This document shows positions 23,901 to 30,928 of a stretch of DNA of 64,000 nucleotides, one piece after another (position 1 is the first letter of the stretch; each line of letters starts with the position of its first letter). This DNA is from Amphiura filiformis (Eukaryota > Echinodermata > Ophiuroidea > Amphilepidida > Amphiuridae). The position numbers were made by a program, and so were the translations under genes. The DNA lies in contig NC_092644.1 in assembly GCF_039555335.1 (NCBI RefSeq), positions 44,192,667-44,256,666 on the forward strand, written 5' to 3'. The notes under the pieces are model-generated. The model was not told the DNA's origin, did no database searches, and worked only from the letters and a program-made list of their open reading frames with translations.

Positions 23901-26900
23901 GAAATTACCGTTTTATCTTATTTAAACGAGATAAGGTTCATAGTCAAATTTGTTGTGAACAAAATAATGAAAAAGTAACACTAACAATGATATGCATAAA
24001 ATTGTCACAGCACAAAGCTGAAGTCCTTTAAAGGGGCATTTCGTGATCCACAGCCTCATCCCCCACTTTAAGCACTTTTCCCAAAAAAAGTTGAGATTTT
24101 TATGTTTATGTACCAAATATTTCTTGCAGATTAATTCGTTTAGCAAAAATATCGCTAAATTTGAATTTCGTTCTGGTGCACCAGAACGAAATTACAACAC
24201 ATTGTCTATGGAGCAGTGTAATACACATTTAATCATGCATACATGTAACTCGCAAACGCAAAATAGGAATCAACTGAAATTTTGGAAATAAGCTTTTTTC
24301 GTGGGTATCTACTGAAAAATGTCATAAAAAGAGGATGCTAGGATCACGAAATACTCCTTTAAGTATTAATATTATGAGTCCAGTGTGTGTTGATCAGAAC
24401 ATGCTAATATATATAGCTAAAGATCTGTAAACAATGTACCAACATGGATTATACTGTACATACACATGATGCAGGATTCAGATATAATTTATAAGTCAAT
24501 CAATTTCAAAACGTTATCTCTTCCTAGGCCAGATGGCAAATATGAATCCCCTGTTAAATGAATGAACTATAGACTGCATGCACCAAAAGTCAGCTATTCA
24601 AATTCAGATTTCATATCAGATTCATTTTATTTTATTTCACAGTGTGGCCCTTCTGGCAAATTATGAAATATTACAATGTCACCAATATTACACCACAGCC
24701 ATCCAATTTTAAAGCATGAATATGTATGATAGCAAGGTCACTTTGAATCAATCCCCAAATAGATGATGGATATGGCTAGTGCCATACTATTACGCTGACT
24801 TTCGTATTCGCAGAGGAGGACAATTTCGACCTCCTCATCTGTTTACAAACAGAGAGGTAGACAAAAGGCCTGTCAAAACTGTTCCGCTTGTCCAAATACT
24901 CAAGTATCAAAATGATGGTCCATAATAGAGTGATTCACACAACATGAATAGGGGATTAAAAAACTGTGAAGTAGGACCATGTGCTTCTTTTGTCCAATTT
25001 GGCATCAAGATTTCGAATGGAAACAGTTCAGACCCAGAACACGAGCATGTCAGAAATTAATATTTTGTTCTGGGTCTGATTATTCGGACTAGGATATGGC
25101 AGGAGCCCAGTAGAAGAAGAGCCTATTCTTGTAAGTCGATCATCCAACACTGAAGAGCAGTCTCCACCACAGCCATCCGATTCACATGAATATGTATGAT
25201 AGCAAGGCAATTCTGAATCCATCCATGTATTGTTTTTTATTATATAAATAGATGATGGTTGGAACCCAGTGGAAGAGGAGCCTACTGTTGTAAGTCAAGC
25301 AACCAACACTGAAGAGCAGTCTCCACCACAGACATCCGATTAACATGAATATATATGATAGCAATGCAATTCTGAATCCATCCATGTATTGTATTTTATT
25401 ATATAAATAGATGATGGTTGGAACCCAGTGGAAGAGGAGCCTACTGTTGTAAGTCAAGCAACCAACACTGAAGAGCAGTCTCCACCACAGCCATCTGAAT
25501 CACCAGGGAGCAAAGCAAAGAAGAAAAAGAAGAAAGCTAAGGGCGCTCCTGAGAAAGAGGCTGAACAGAACACCGAGGGTAAGTATGAAAGCAGCTGTAG
25601 TTACGAGCATTTCATGAAGAACGCCCTGCACTTTTGTCAAGATAAGCCAAGTATTCTCATGATTTGTCAAAGGTTAGGTTTTGCTCAGTCTGTAGAGTTT
25701 ATAATTGCAAGCTTGCAAAGTATACATGTAATACTGAGCACTTGAGCAGCTTCACATATCTCTCTTATGAATTTGGTCCATCACCTACAGTCAGTCTACT
25801 CTGGAGTACAAAGTACCGACGCGGATGCACACATTGTGCCGACTTTGAAGGCACGCATACCTGCAGCAGAGACGCAGTACTGCGCACTGTTTACACGCTG
25901 CTGTATATGCTCGCGTTGTCACTTTGTACTTCTGAGTGGACAAACTGTACTGCCTTAGAGAGGCTAGACTTCTCCGTAGTCCACTTGCCAATTGTGCATA
26001 ATCTGGCTATTACATTTAAGCTTAAAACTCTGATTTAATTAATGTGTGCACAATTGATAGATTTTCACAACTGATCTTTTCAGTCACCGTACACCCTCTG
26101 TTTGTTAGCTTCCCAAGTGGACTACTGACTTTGCCTTGAGAGTTAGGCCAATTTCTGGCCTAACTAAAGTTGGTTATGATGTAATGCATCTTTAAAAATG
26201 AATCTGGCTTGTGATTGGTCGCCCAGATCTCGTTATTGTTTAAATCCTCCCGACGCGTACAGGTACCATTATAACTATACATGGTACACAACTATCTAGG
26301 GAATGCGGCGCTTTTGTGCTGGTGGATGAACGATGCATCTAGCGGCGTATTGTACCACCATGCTTAGTCTTGTGGTTAGATTTTATTGATAAACAAGTAT
26401 GATTGACAGTGTGTGAGTCCTGGGGTAAAGTTCTGCTTAAAAGTGAAAGTCCATAGTCGGTTTTTCGGATAATAAACTGGCAGATTCTAAAATTAGAATT
26501 GTTCAGTATTGAAGTGTCATTATAATTATGCCATTATGATATGTTGCATTCAATAATATAAGCCTCACGAGGGCCTATACTTTACTTTTACTGTCACAAA
26601 TATAATTATATAAACTTTTTCATAACCATTTTATACTAGTATTTTGATGTAATAAATATCAATATAATTTCGAGTTCAACTGAATGCGTTCATCATGATT
26701 AATAACATTTTTATTTATCAAAAATCGACTATGGCATAGTCTATAGAGAGGCAGGTAGGGGCTAATGATGCAGGGTGGAAGTTGCCTGGATAATGATAAT
26801 ATCTTTTATGCACTTCATCTTTGAAATACTATTTTTAAATAAAGAAGTGAAGCCTGGGCAAACTGGCACAGTAATAAAGGAGGGAAAAAATCAGAATCAT

Positions 26901-28020
26901 TTTGATTTGAACCAGCGCACACTCACAAATTCCTGTCAATGAGTTCACCACCACAATAGCTCACGGTGGATCTGCCGGCGAATTAAAATGTGTAATTATT
27001 TTATTTTGTCGTAAATGTCTCATAGCCAAGTAAATTAATTATAGAGGGGTGGCCTATCTGCTGTGTCTTAGCAGAACATCAGTCAGCGAGAGACTTTACA
27101 AAATAATACTATTTTTGTGTGTGTCTGTTTTTGTCTTTGCATAACCAGACCAACCACCTACAGCAGAAGAGAAACCAGAGAAGAAAGAACCAGAGAAGAA
27201 AGAATCCAAGCCGTCAGAGGTGAAGTCAACACCAGCAACTACAGCAGATGCGGGAGATGCATCATCACAAGCACCAAAAGATGCGCCAAAGGAAACAGTG
27301 ACACCAGCCGACAAAGAGACTCCTGGGCTGGAGGTGCCAAGTGAGGAGAAGGCTGGGGAATCACCTGCTAGCAAGTCACGTAGGAAGAAAAAGATTAAGG
27401 TAAATAATGAAGAAAGATATCCTCAAAAATGTATTAAAAAGTTGAGGATATCTATTTTTTTAAAACCTGGATGAATGACAACCTTCACAAACATATTTTT
27501 TGCATATTTTATAAGGGATATCAGAATCAGTTCATGTCATACATGCTTGCTGTGGTGATGTTGACCCTGTCTGTACTGATGAGATTATGAATATCTACAG
27601 TATTGGATTGGATTAGGACTGTCTTCAGGAACTCCCACCAATACCGCCATCCATGTCTTGATGCTAGAGTAGAGTGCACACCTAAAGAAGCCCAGGGAGT
27701 CATTGTACCTACTATCTGACTGTATCATCCTATGCTCCAACCTGGCTGCTTTGATAAACTGAAGACACTGCCCATTTGGCTATTTCTAAAGCCAGCAACT
27801 CAGTTTTTGGTGAAAATTTTTCAACATCAGCACAACTAGAGCATGCGGTGGTCTTTCTGTTCCCATCAGAACTGCCCAATCCAATGAGATTTTTTTTAAG
27901 AGTCATAGTCTATTAATGATTTCAAAAGGGATACAAATCCAATGCATTTTGAAATCATTAATAGATTATGAAATGAACACAATGTTATTTTTGTTGTTGT
28001 TGTTGTGACAATGTTATTTT

Positions 28021-28079
<59 letters not shown>

Positions 28080-30928
28080 GCAAGTCAACCACAAATGATC
28101 CTAGCATTTAGCTTTGGGTCCAGAGACACGCCAAATCTTGGGGTGGGACTTCACTCGAATGTGGGACTATACTCAGACGAGTATGGTTTAAGATTTAACT
28201 ATAATACCAAGTCTTGGGCAAGTGCTTGTTCTTTCAATTGATTTATATGTGTATGTCATTTTGTTGTAATCTAATTGCAGAAGCCCCCACCACCAGAGTT
28301 TGTGATTGATGACAGTGTGGACTTTACACCAGAGCCAGAGGACACAGCAGACAAAACCGAGCAAGAGGCACAGGGAGAAACAACTGAGGAGCAGGTTTGT
28401 GTATGTCTGTGTAGGGGTGTCTTTGTGTGTGCACACGCTGGGGTGTGGGGTGGGGTGTGTTTGATGTGGGTGAAGATTTGTGTGTCAAAAATATGCTGCA
28501 TTAACAATAAAGCCAATATCTCCTCGTATATCATTAACAGAATAAATCAACAGAAAACACCGCATCGGAAGACAGCAGCAAAACAAAAGACGCAGGCAGC
28601 AGGCAGCCTACACCATCAGAAAAAGGCAGTAAAAAATCCAATGGGAAGAAAAAGAAGAGGAAAGGAGGCGAGAAAGAGAATGCTGGAGGAGAGGCATCAC
28701 CAAGGGTGCAAGATGTAGTAACAGTAGAGACACAGTCAAGTACAGGTATGTTGTAGGGTTATTTGCCTGCTGTGGTATTTCTGTTATTTAGTTATAGCCT
28801 TAGCGGTGCATTGCATAATTTATTGGTGGTGTGTGTCGGACGACGATGCTGCAGGATCCTCTAGCGATGGCCGTGGTCAAAGAAAACTAAAGATATGGCC
28901 TTGATTAACTTGTATTCCTTGTATAATGTGTTACTTTGAAAACCTTAAAGATTCCAGATTTTTACAGTATACCAAATACAGAGAATAATGAGATGTCGCT
29001 GGCTAAATATGAATATTTATGATTAGCCATCCAATAACGTAACAATATTATGATGTAAATAATTTGTGACCTGCTCCCACGAAATGAGTGTAAAGTTTTG
29101 AATTTCGAGACGTTCCAATTGTTGAGTTGATGGTCTTTGTTTGAAAACACCTGCATTGGTAGTGGTGTGTCCTTTGTAAAGGGGGACATGTAATTGAATA
29201 CAGAGTACAGCATATTTTATGGCAGCAGGTCACATTTTTGTTTTTGTCTGATCATGTTCAACCGTCAATGAAAATGGGTGTATATCGTCAGTGTCTCAAT
29301 ACATAATGATCTAAACAAGTTCAACAAGTCCCTTGGCCTCGCCATACAGGTGTAGGCCAATTCAGAAAGGTATGCACCACTGGTTGGGGAGATCAGCTGG
29401 CCGTAGTAGAGAGGCCAGGGAGACCAGCTGCCTGTAGTGTTATAGAAAGGCTGGGAGATTTTTGTAAAAGAGAGTGCTTTTCATGATTATTTCAAAATTA
29501 AAGCATAATTAAAAAATGACACAAGCACTAATAACATCAAAAGTTACAAGCAAAAACAGTGACGTTTCTGCATGATCCTCAGCTGTTATTTTAAAGTATG
29601 GCCTACATTTCCTTAGAACCAACCTTTAGTCACTTTTTGTTGGGAAGATATGTGTTTGTTTTTCATGTTCATGTATGTGAATTTCTTATACTACAGTAGA
29701 AATTTCATTTGAATGAACACAGCTGTACGCGACACAACCGTGATTGTATATCACGTATTTCAAAATACAACACAAATGCACGAACGTGGATACAATAATT
29801 AAAATCCTAACCAATCACGAATGAGTTGGCATGATTGGATTCACTTCCGCATTATACATGCACAGTCGCACACATGGGCGTTCATCACACAGTGTACGCA
29901 AACAATCATCACACTGTTAGCAGCTGTGTTTATTCAAATGAAATTTCTGCTGTAGAAATAGAAGGTTAAAGTTTGCTTATGTAGAACAAAGGGTCAACTG
30001 TCAAACATTTTTGTCTTCTTTATTTGTAGAAAAAGATACTGCTCCTTCAAGGGATGCAGCAGAAGAAAGACTCATAGCTGCAGTAGCAGAACCAAAAGAA
30101 GTCAGCAAACCACCAGCAACAGCAGAAACGCCATCAGCAGCAGATGCAGCGAGTGCTGTAGTCAGTGATCCAACACCACCTATGCCCAGCGAAGGGCCCA
30201 TCGACAGTAACGAACCTGAGTTTGACCCCAATGATGGAGGTACGTATCAGAATCATAGTTTGGGTTCTGATCAGTTAGCTGGCCCTCTCAAGTTTTTCTA
30301 CAAAAACATTTCATTTTTCCTTAAATTTAAGCAGTAAAATGTTTTTTGCTTGTTTGTGAGCAAAGAAAATATGACATTAGACACTATCTGATTCAACCAG
30401 CAAAGTAAAGGAGGCAATTATGAAAACCGAGTTATTATCATCAACTTATTCAGTATATTGAGCAAGTGCAATTCTCACAATCGGCATATTTGTGACCTGC
30501 ACCCACGAAAAAGTGGTTAAAGCCTAACAATTCCGTCTGATTATGAGCTGATGATTCTGCGTGTTTCTACTGGGGAACGGTTGGCGAGTAATGCGGTTTA
30601 GTTTGGGGTCAGGAAAATATTTTCAGTACTTCGGTACACACAACAACCCTTATTTTAAGCATCTGTAGAAACGTGGTGGTTGTTGCCTGAATCGGATTGT
30701 GGGTTACCAAGTACCGAGTAAAAATACAGAGTGCTCAGTGTAAACACGCAGAAAGTATATCATATTCAAGTTACTTTGGAATAATACATTGAAACCCTTG
30801 AAACACCTGAAAACTTCTGAGCTTATTTCATATATCATTCTTTCATTTGCTCATGCTTTTTCACAGGAGGGGACTGGGTTGAAGCTAAACCACAAAAGAA
30901 ACGCAAGAAGGTACGCAAAGACATGTGA
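8820..30928 (+). CDS. LYRIC/metadherin-like single-pass lysine-rich protein (nine exons, 509 aa)
   Basis: Exons 8820-8990, 19267-19498, 20658-20774, 25411-25578, 27149-27399, 28281-28394, 28541-28745, 30030-30239 and 30867-30928 join in compatible phases to 1530 nt. Every intron has GT/AG ends. Residues about 14-32 form one membrane helix, followed by a K/R-rich segment, as in LYRIC. DEGWITPITRREKKEKK (residues 135-151) resembles the vertebrate DEGAWETKISHREKRQQRK block. DDGWNPVEEEP (about 174-185) is a second tryptophan motif. The rest is disordered, rich in K, E, A, P and T, ending GGDWVEAKPQKKRKKVRKDM, comparable with the basic LYRIC tail. Human LYRIC has 582 residues and sits in ER and nuclear envelope membranes, binding SND1 and RNA. 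That role here is inference. An alternative is another ER-anchored lysine-rich protein of the RRBP1 type. Extra small exons could be missed. Confidence 0.75.
8991..11777 (+). other. Intron 1, first part: no gene; small palindrome near 11067
   Basis: AT-rich intronic sequence. A perfect 22-bp palindrome with the core ACCGGGGACGTCCCCGGT lies at 11067-11088, in a GGGGACAT-rich stretch (about 11015-11160). An A-run is at about 10400. The open frames at 9656-9850 and 9832-10068 have no recognisable protein content. Confidence 0.5.
11778..14941. repeat. Tandem duplication in intron 1, 1.34-kb unit, two full copies plus a third partial
   Basis: Units begin GGGTACATGCCACCAAATAG at 11778, 13126 and 14469, giving periods of 1348 and 1343 bp. 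The third copy stops at about 14941, after TTTAGTGGTATGAACCC. Copies one and two are almost identical: they share a 61-codon chance frame letter for letter and differ by few substitutions and a shorter C-run (14 versus 11 C). The duplication is therefore recent. Each junction reads GCTCCTTAAAGGGTACATGC. No protein is encoded. Confidence 0.9.
14942..15549 (+). other. Intron 1 continued, no gene seen
   Basis: Non-coding sequence with G- and C-runs (15147-15164). It abuts the truncated third copy of the tandem repeat. The overlapping open frames at 14934-15315 lack any domain and have no splice support. Confidence 0.45.
15550..15694. mobile_element. Short MITE with ATTCAGATTTCC ends
   Basis: The inverted ends AATATTCAGATTTCCTTTT and AAAGGAAATCTGATATT enclose about 110 bp containing GCACGCGCTTGACGTCGCTA. 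The size and structure fit a non-autonomous DNA element in intron 1. Confidence 0.6.
16081..16440. mobile_element. GC-rich 360-bp MITE packed with GCCGCT/AGCGGC motifs
   Basis: The ends are exact inverted repeats: GCTGGTTTCATACTTTC on the left and GAAAGTATGAAACCAGC on the right. Inward of these, both arms continue as TGCCGCTTGCCGCT and AGCGGCAAGCGGCA. Many internal hexamers GCCGCT and AGCGGC allow multi-branched folding. Flanking bases show no clear long target duplication. The base composition is strikingly unlike the AT-rich surroundings. The short frames it contains are artefacts. Confidence 0.8.
16441..18507. repeat. Intron 1 repeat region with recurring AAAAATGTATACTTTT motif
   Basis: CTTTCCAAAAATGTATACTT occurs at about 17648 and 18233, and inverted as CTATACATTTTTGGAAAGCT at about 17271. 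Stretches reading CACCCTGTATAAC (about 17091), CAGGGTGCATAAGAAA (about 17335) and CAGGGTGTGAAAATA (about 17527) look like element termini. Probably several diverged non-autonomous elements lie here. No gene is seen. Confidence 0.5.
18508..18679 (+). pseudogene. 3' end of a CR1/Jockey-type LINE reverse transcriptase (remnant)
   Basis: A short open stretch reads VNSFFPNTIKDWNIIP, followed by SFKQEVL, and stops at TAA 18677-18679. The pattern SFFPxTIxDWNxLP..SFK is the usual C-terminal end of many LINE reverse transcriptases. Only this tail is present, as expected for a 5'-truncated insertion in intron 1. Confidence 0.7.
18680..19266 (+). other. End of intron 1 with splice acceptor at 19265-19266
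   Basis: Non-coding. Pyrimidine-bearing CTTTCTTTGATTGCAG precedes exon 2. Confidence 0.5.
19267..19498 (+). CDS. LYRIC-like exon 2: lysine/alanine-rich segment
   Basis: Enters in phase 0 after TTGCAG and leaves with one base of a split Asp codon before GTAAGT. It codes KTSTSDKHSANG.. through an AAAAAKKEKEKVKKQK helix-prone run to ..DEQGDET (residues 58-134). Vertebrate LYRIC has a comparable lysine-rich stretch after the membrane helix. Confidence 0.75.
19552..19852. mobile_element. Foldback element 1 in intron 2 (about 300 bp)
   Basis: The left arm, from TATGTGTACATCCATATCAA, is inverted by the right arm ending TTGATATGGATGTACACATA. The arms extend through GCACTTATCGGCTGCTACAT and its reverse counterpart, and through CACTTCAAATCATCCC, to near the centre at about 19700. 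Almost the whole element is arm. Confidence 0.85.
19880..20527. mobile_element. Foldback element 2 in intron 2 (about 650 bp, long inverted arms)
   Basis: The left arm begins AAACACATCAAAAGAAATAA then GTCCCCCTCTGA. The right arm ends TCAGAGGGGGACTTATTTTT then CTTTTGATGTGTTT. The arms are over 200 bp each and include CAAAGTAGGCCTATGCTTG and its reverse (CAAGCATAGGCCTACTTTG). No transposase is present. It sits only 27 bp from foldback element 1. Confidence 0.85.
20658..20774 (+). CDS. LYRIC-like exon 3: DEGW motif exon
   Basis: Starts after ATTTTAG with two bases completing Asp, and ends with one base of the next Asp before GTAAGT. It codes DEGWITPITRREKKEKKQAQ followed by an alanine/glutamate stretch (residues 135-173). 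This is the best match to vertebrate LYRIC (DEGAWETKISHREKRQQRK). Confidence 0.8.
20932..21405. mobile_element. TIR element in intron 3 with CAGTTATGAGGC ends
   Basis: The left arm CCCTGGAATTATGGAAATTT..GCCTCATAACTGCTAAATTG..GTCTAAAGT is inverted at 21346-21405 as ACTTTAGACCAACAATTTAG..CAGTTATGAGGC..TGCATAATTCTATAG. A third copy of one arm lies at 62160-62225. The AT-rich interior encodes nothing. Confidence 0.75.
21491..21544. repeat. Near-perfect 54-bp hairpin
   Basis: The arms TGTGTATTATTTTCATTTCC and GGAAATGAAAATAATACACA are exact inverts around a TATATAAATATATA centre. Confidence 0.9.
22041..22318. mobile_element. TIR element with GGCAACGAAAA ends and GACCGACCC blocks
   Basis: The left end TTAGGCAACGAAAAGAGAAA followed by CTGTTCTAC is inverted at the right end as GTAGAACGGGGTGTTT then TTGTTGCCTTACTA. 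Internal CCCGACCGACCCAGATTTT and GACCGACCGACCCTACTTG flank an A/T core. A partial relative, GGGTCCGACCGACCCAGCTT, is at about 33040. Confidence 0.7.
24024..24363 (+). mobile_element. Family A TIR repeat, copy 3 (intact reference copy)
   Basis: About 340 bp, bounded by CTTTAAAGGGGCATTTCGTG and CACGAAATACTCCTTTAAG as imperfect inverted ends. An internal palindrome ATTTCGTTCTGGTGCACCAG continues AACGAAAT. It lies in intron 3 and is the copy used to recognise the split copy at 4184/8496. Confidence 0.8.
24364..25082 (+). other. Intron 3 continued; older decayed copy of the exon-4 repeat flank at about 24690-24770
   Basis: The wording CACCACAGCCATCCAATTTT..GAATATGTATGATAGCAAGG..AATAGATGATGG at 24695-24770 matches the intron part of the 159-bp units further on. 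A more ancient copy of the same duplication therefore lies here. No intact exon is seen. Confidence 0.55.
25092..25568 (+). repeat. 159-bp tandem duplication containing LYRIC-like exon 4
   Basis: Three consecutive units share an internal GTAAGTC at 25131, 25290 and 25449, exactly 159 bp apart. Each unit holds an AG acceptor position, a DDGWNPVEEEP-type coding stretch and the flanking intron. Unit 1 (about 25092) reads Gln then TAG (CCCAGTAGAAG), so it is dead. Unit 2 (25252) is open for 28 codons, then hits TAA in CCGATTAACATG. Unit 3 (25411) stays open and continues into the lysine-rich part of exon 4. Confidence 0.9.
25252..25341 (+). pseudogene. Extra copy of exon 4 (unit 2), not productive in the main transcript
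   Basis: The acceptor ATAAATAG and coding DDGWNPVEEEPTVVSQATNT are intact, but the frame ends at a TAA within the unit. Its only strong donor is GTAAGT at 25290, which gives a 38-nt exon ending in phase 0. Joined to unit 3 this shifts the frame into an early stop. Joined to exon 6 or another phase-0 exon it would be readable. It could therefore be a poison or rare alternative exon. Confidence 0.6.
25411..25578 (+). CDS. LYRIC-like exon 4: DDGW motif and poly-lysine
   Basis: Starts after ATAAATAG and ends with a G before GTAAGT; it codes residues 174-229. It contains DDGWNPVEEEP, a Q/S/P-rich link and AKKKKKKAKG. Its phase fits exons 3 and 5. An internal GTTGTAAGTC resembles a donor and could compete for splicing. 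Confidence 0.75.
25579..27148 (+). other. Intron 4, no gene; small foldback at 25793-25941
   Basis: GTCTACTCTGGAGTACAAAG is inverted as CTTTGTACTTCTGAGTGGAC about 110 bp later. The open frames there (25664-26038) are by-products. Otherwise non-coding, apart from the MITE at 26451-26734. Confidence 0.5.
26451..26734. mobile_element. MITE with CCATAGTCGGTTTTT ends in intron 4
   Basis: CCATAGTCGGTTTTTCGGAT on the left is inverted by ATCAAAAATCGACTATGG on the right, with TAA continuing both arms. 284 bp, AT-rich interior, no coding. Confidence 0.7.
27149..27399 (+). CDS. LYRIC-like exon 5: P/E/K/T-rich disordered segment
   Basis: Enters completing an Asp codon after ATAACCAG and ends in phase 0 before GTAAAT; codes residues 230-313. 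Reads DQPPTAEEKPEKKEPEKKES and ends SKSRRKKKIK, a basic patch. The antisense frame at 27096-27374 is only its shadow. Confidence 0.75.
27400..28280 (+). other. Intron 5 with hairpin and GTT microsatellite
   Basis: An inverted repeat CATAGTCTATTAATGATTTC / GAAATCATTAATAGATTATG lies at 27905-27971. A (TTG)n run interrupted once spans about 27990-28080, only 200 bp before exon 6. The valine-run frame at 28005-28241 is read from that microsatellite. Confidence 0.7.
28281..28394 (+). CDS. LYRIC-like exon 6: acidic exon
   Basis: Phase 0 at both ends, after TAATTGCAG and before GTTTGT (a weaker donor). Codes KPPPPEFVIDDSVDFTPEPE.. through ..GETTEEQ (residues 314-351). Because 114 nt is a multiple of three, it could be skipped without a frameshift. 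Confidence 0.7.
28541..28745 (+). CDS. LYRIC-like exon 7: Ser/Lys-rich with KKKKRK patch
   Basis: Starts after CATTAACAG in phase 0 and ends with one base of a Glu codon before GTATGT. Codes NKSTENTASEDSSKTKDAGS.., then NGKKKKRKGGEKENAGGEAS (residues 352-419). The basic patch could act as a nuclear localisation signal, by analogy with the family. Confidence 0.7.
28746..29692 (+). other. Intron 7, first part, no gene
   Basis: Non-coding; minor repeats such as GAGATCAGCTGGCC and GAGACCAGCTGCC near 29390-29430. Confidence 0.45.
29693..29955. mobile_element. TA-flanked MITE in intron 7
   Basis: The ends CAGTAGAAATTTCATTTGAA and TTCAAATGAAATTTCTGCTG are nearly perfect inverts over about 32 bp, continuing to CACAGCTG, and both are flanked by TA. 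Fits a Tc1/mariner-type non-autonomous element. The interior has no coding. Confidence 0.85.
30030..30239 (+). CDS. LYRIC-like exon 8: Ala/Pro-rich segment
   Basis: Follows TTTGTAG, completes a Glu codon and ends with one base before GTACGT. Codes EKDTAPSRDAAEERLIAAVA..EPEFDPNDG (residues 420-489). The frame stays open past the donor but loses all resemblance to the preceding composition, which supports the donor choice. Confidence 0.75.
30867..30928 (+). CDS. LYRIC-like exon 9: basic C-terminus and stop
   Basis: Follows TTTTTCACAG, completes a Gly codon and codes GDWVEAKPQKKRKKVRKDM before TGA at 30926-30928. The D-W followed by a lysine tail parallels the vertebrate SWESPKQIKKKKKARRET end. 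AAG|GTACGC inside could act as a donor to another terminal exon. Confidence 0.75.

Larger units (their letters stand above)
21406..24023 (+). other. Intron 3, no gene; hairpin and TIR element inside
   Basis: Apart from the hairpin at 21491-21544 and the element at 22041-22318, I see no coding content. A G-run of about 10 lies at 22438. The open frame at 23341-23571 shows no domain. Confidence 0.5.

Noticed and set aside
27096-27374. 92-codon minus-strand frame rich in S/G/A
   Set aside because: It is the antisense shadow of LYRIC-like exon 5, which has splice sites in phase with its neighbours.
28005-28241. Frame with a long valine run
   Set aside because: Translated from the (GTT)n microsatellite in intron 5.
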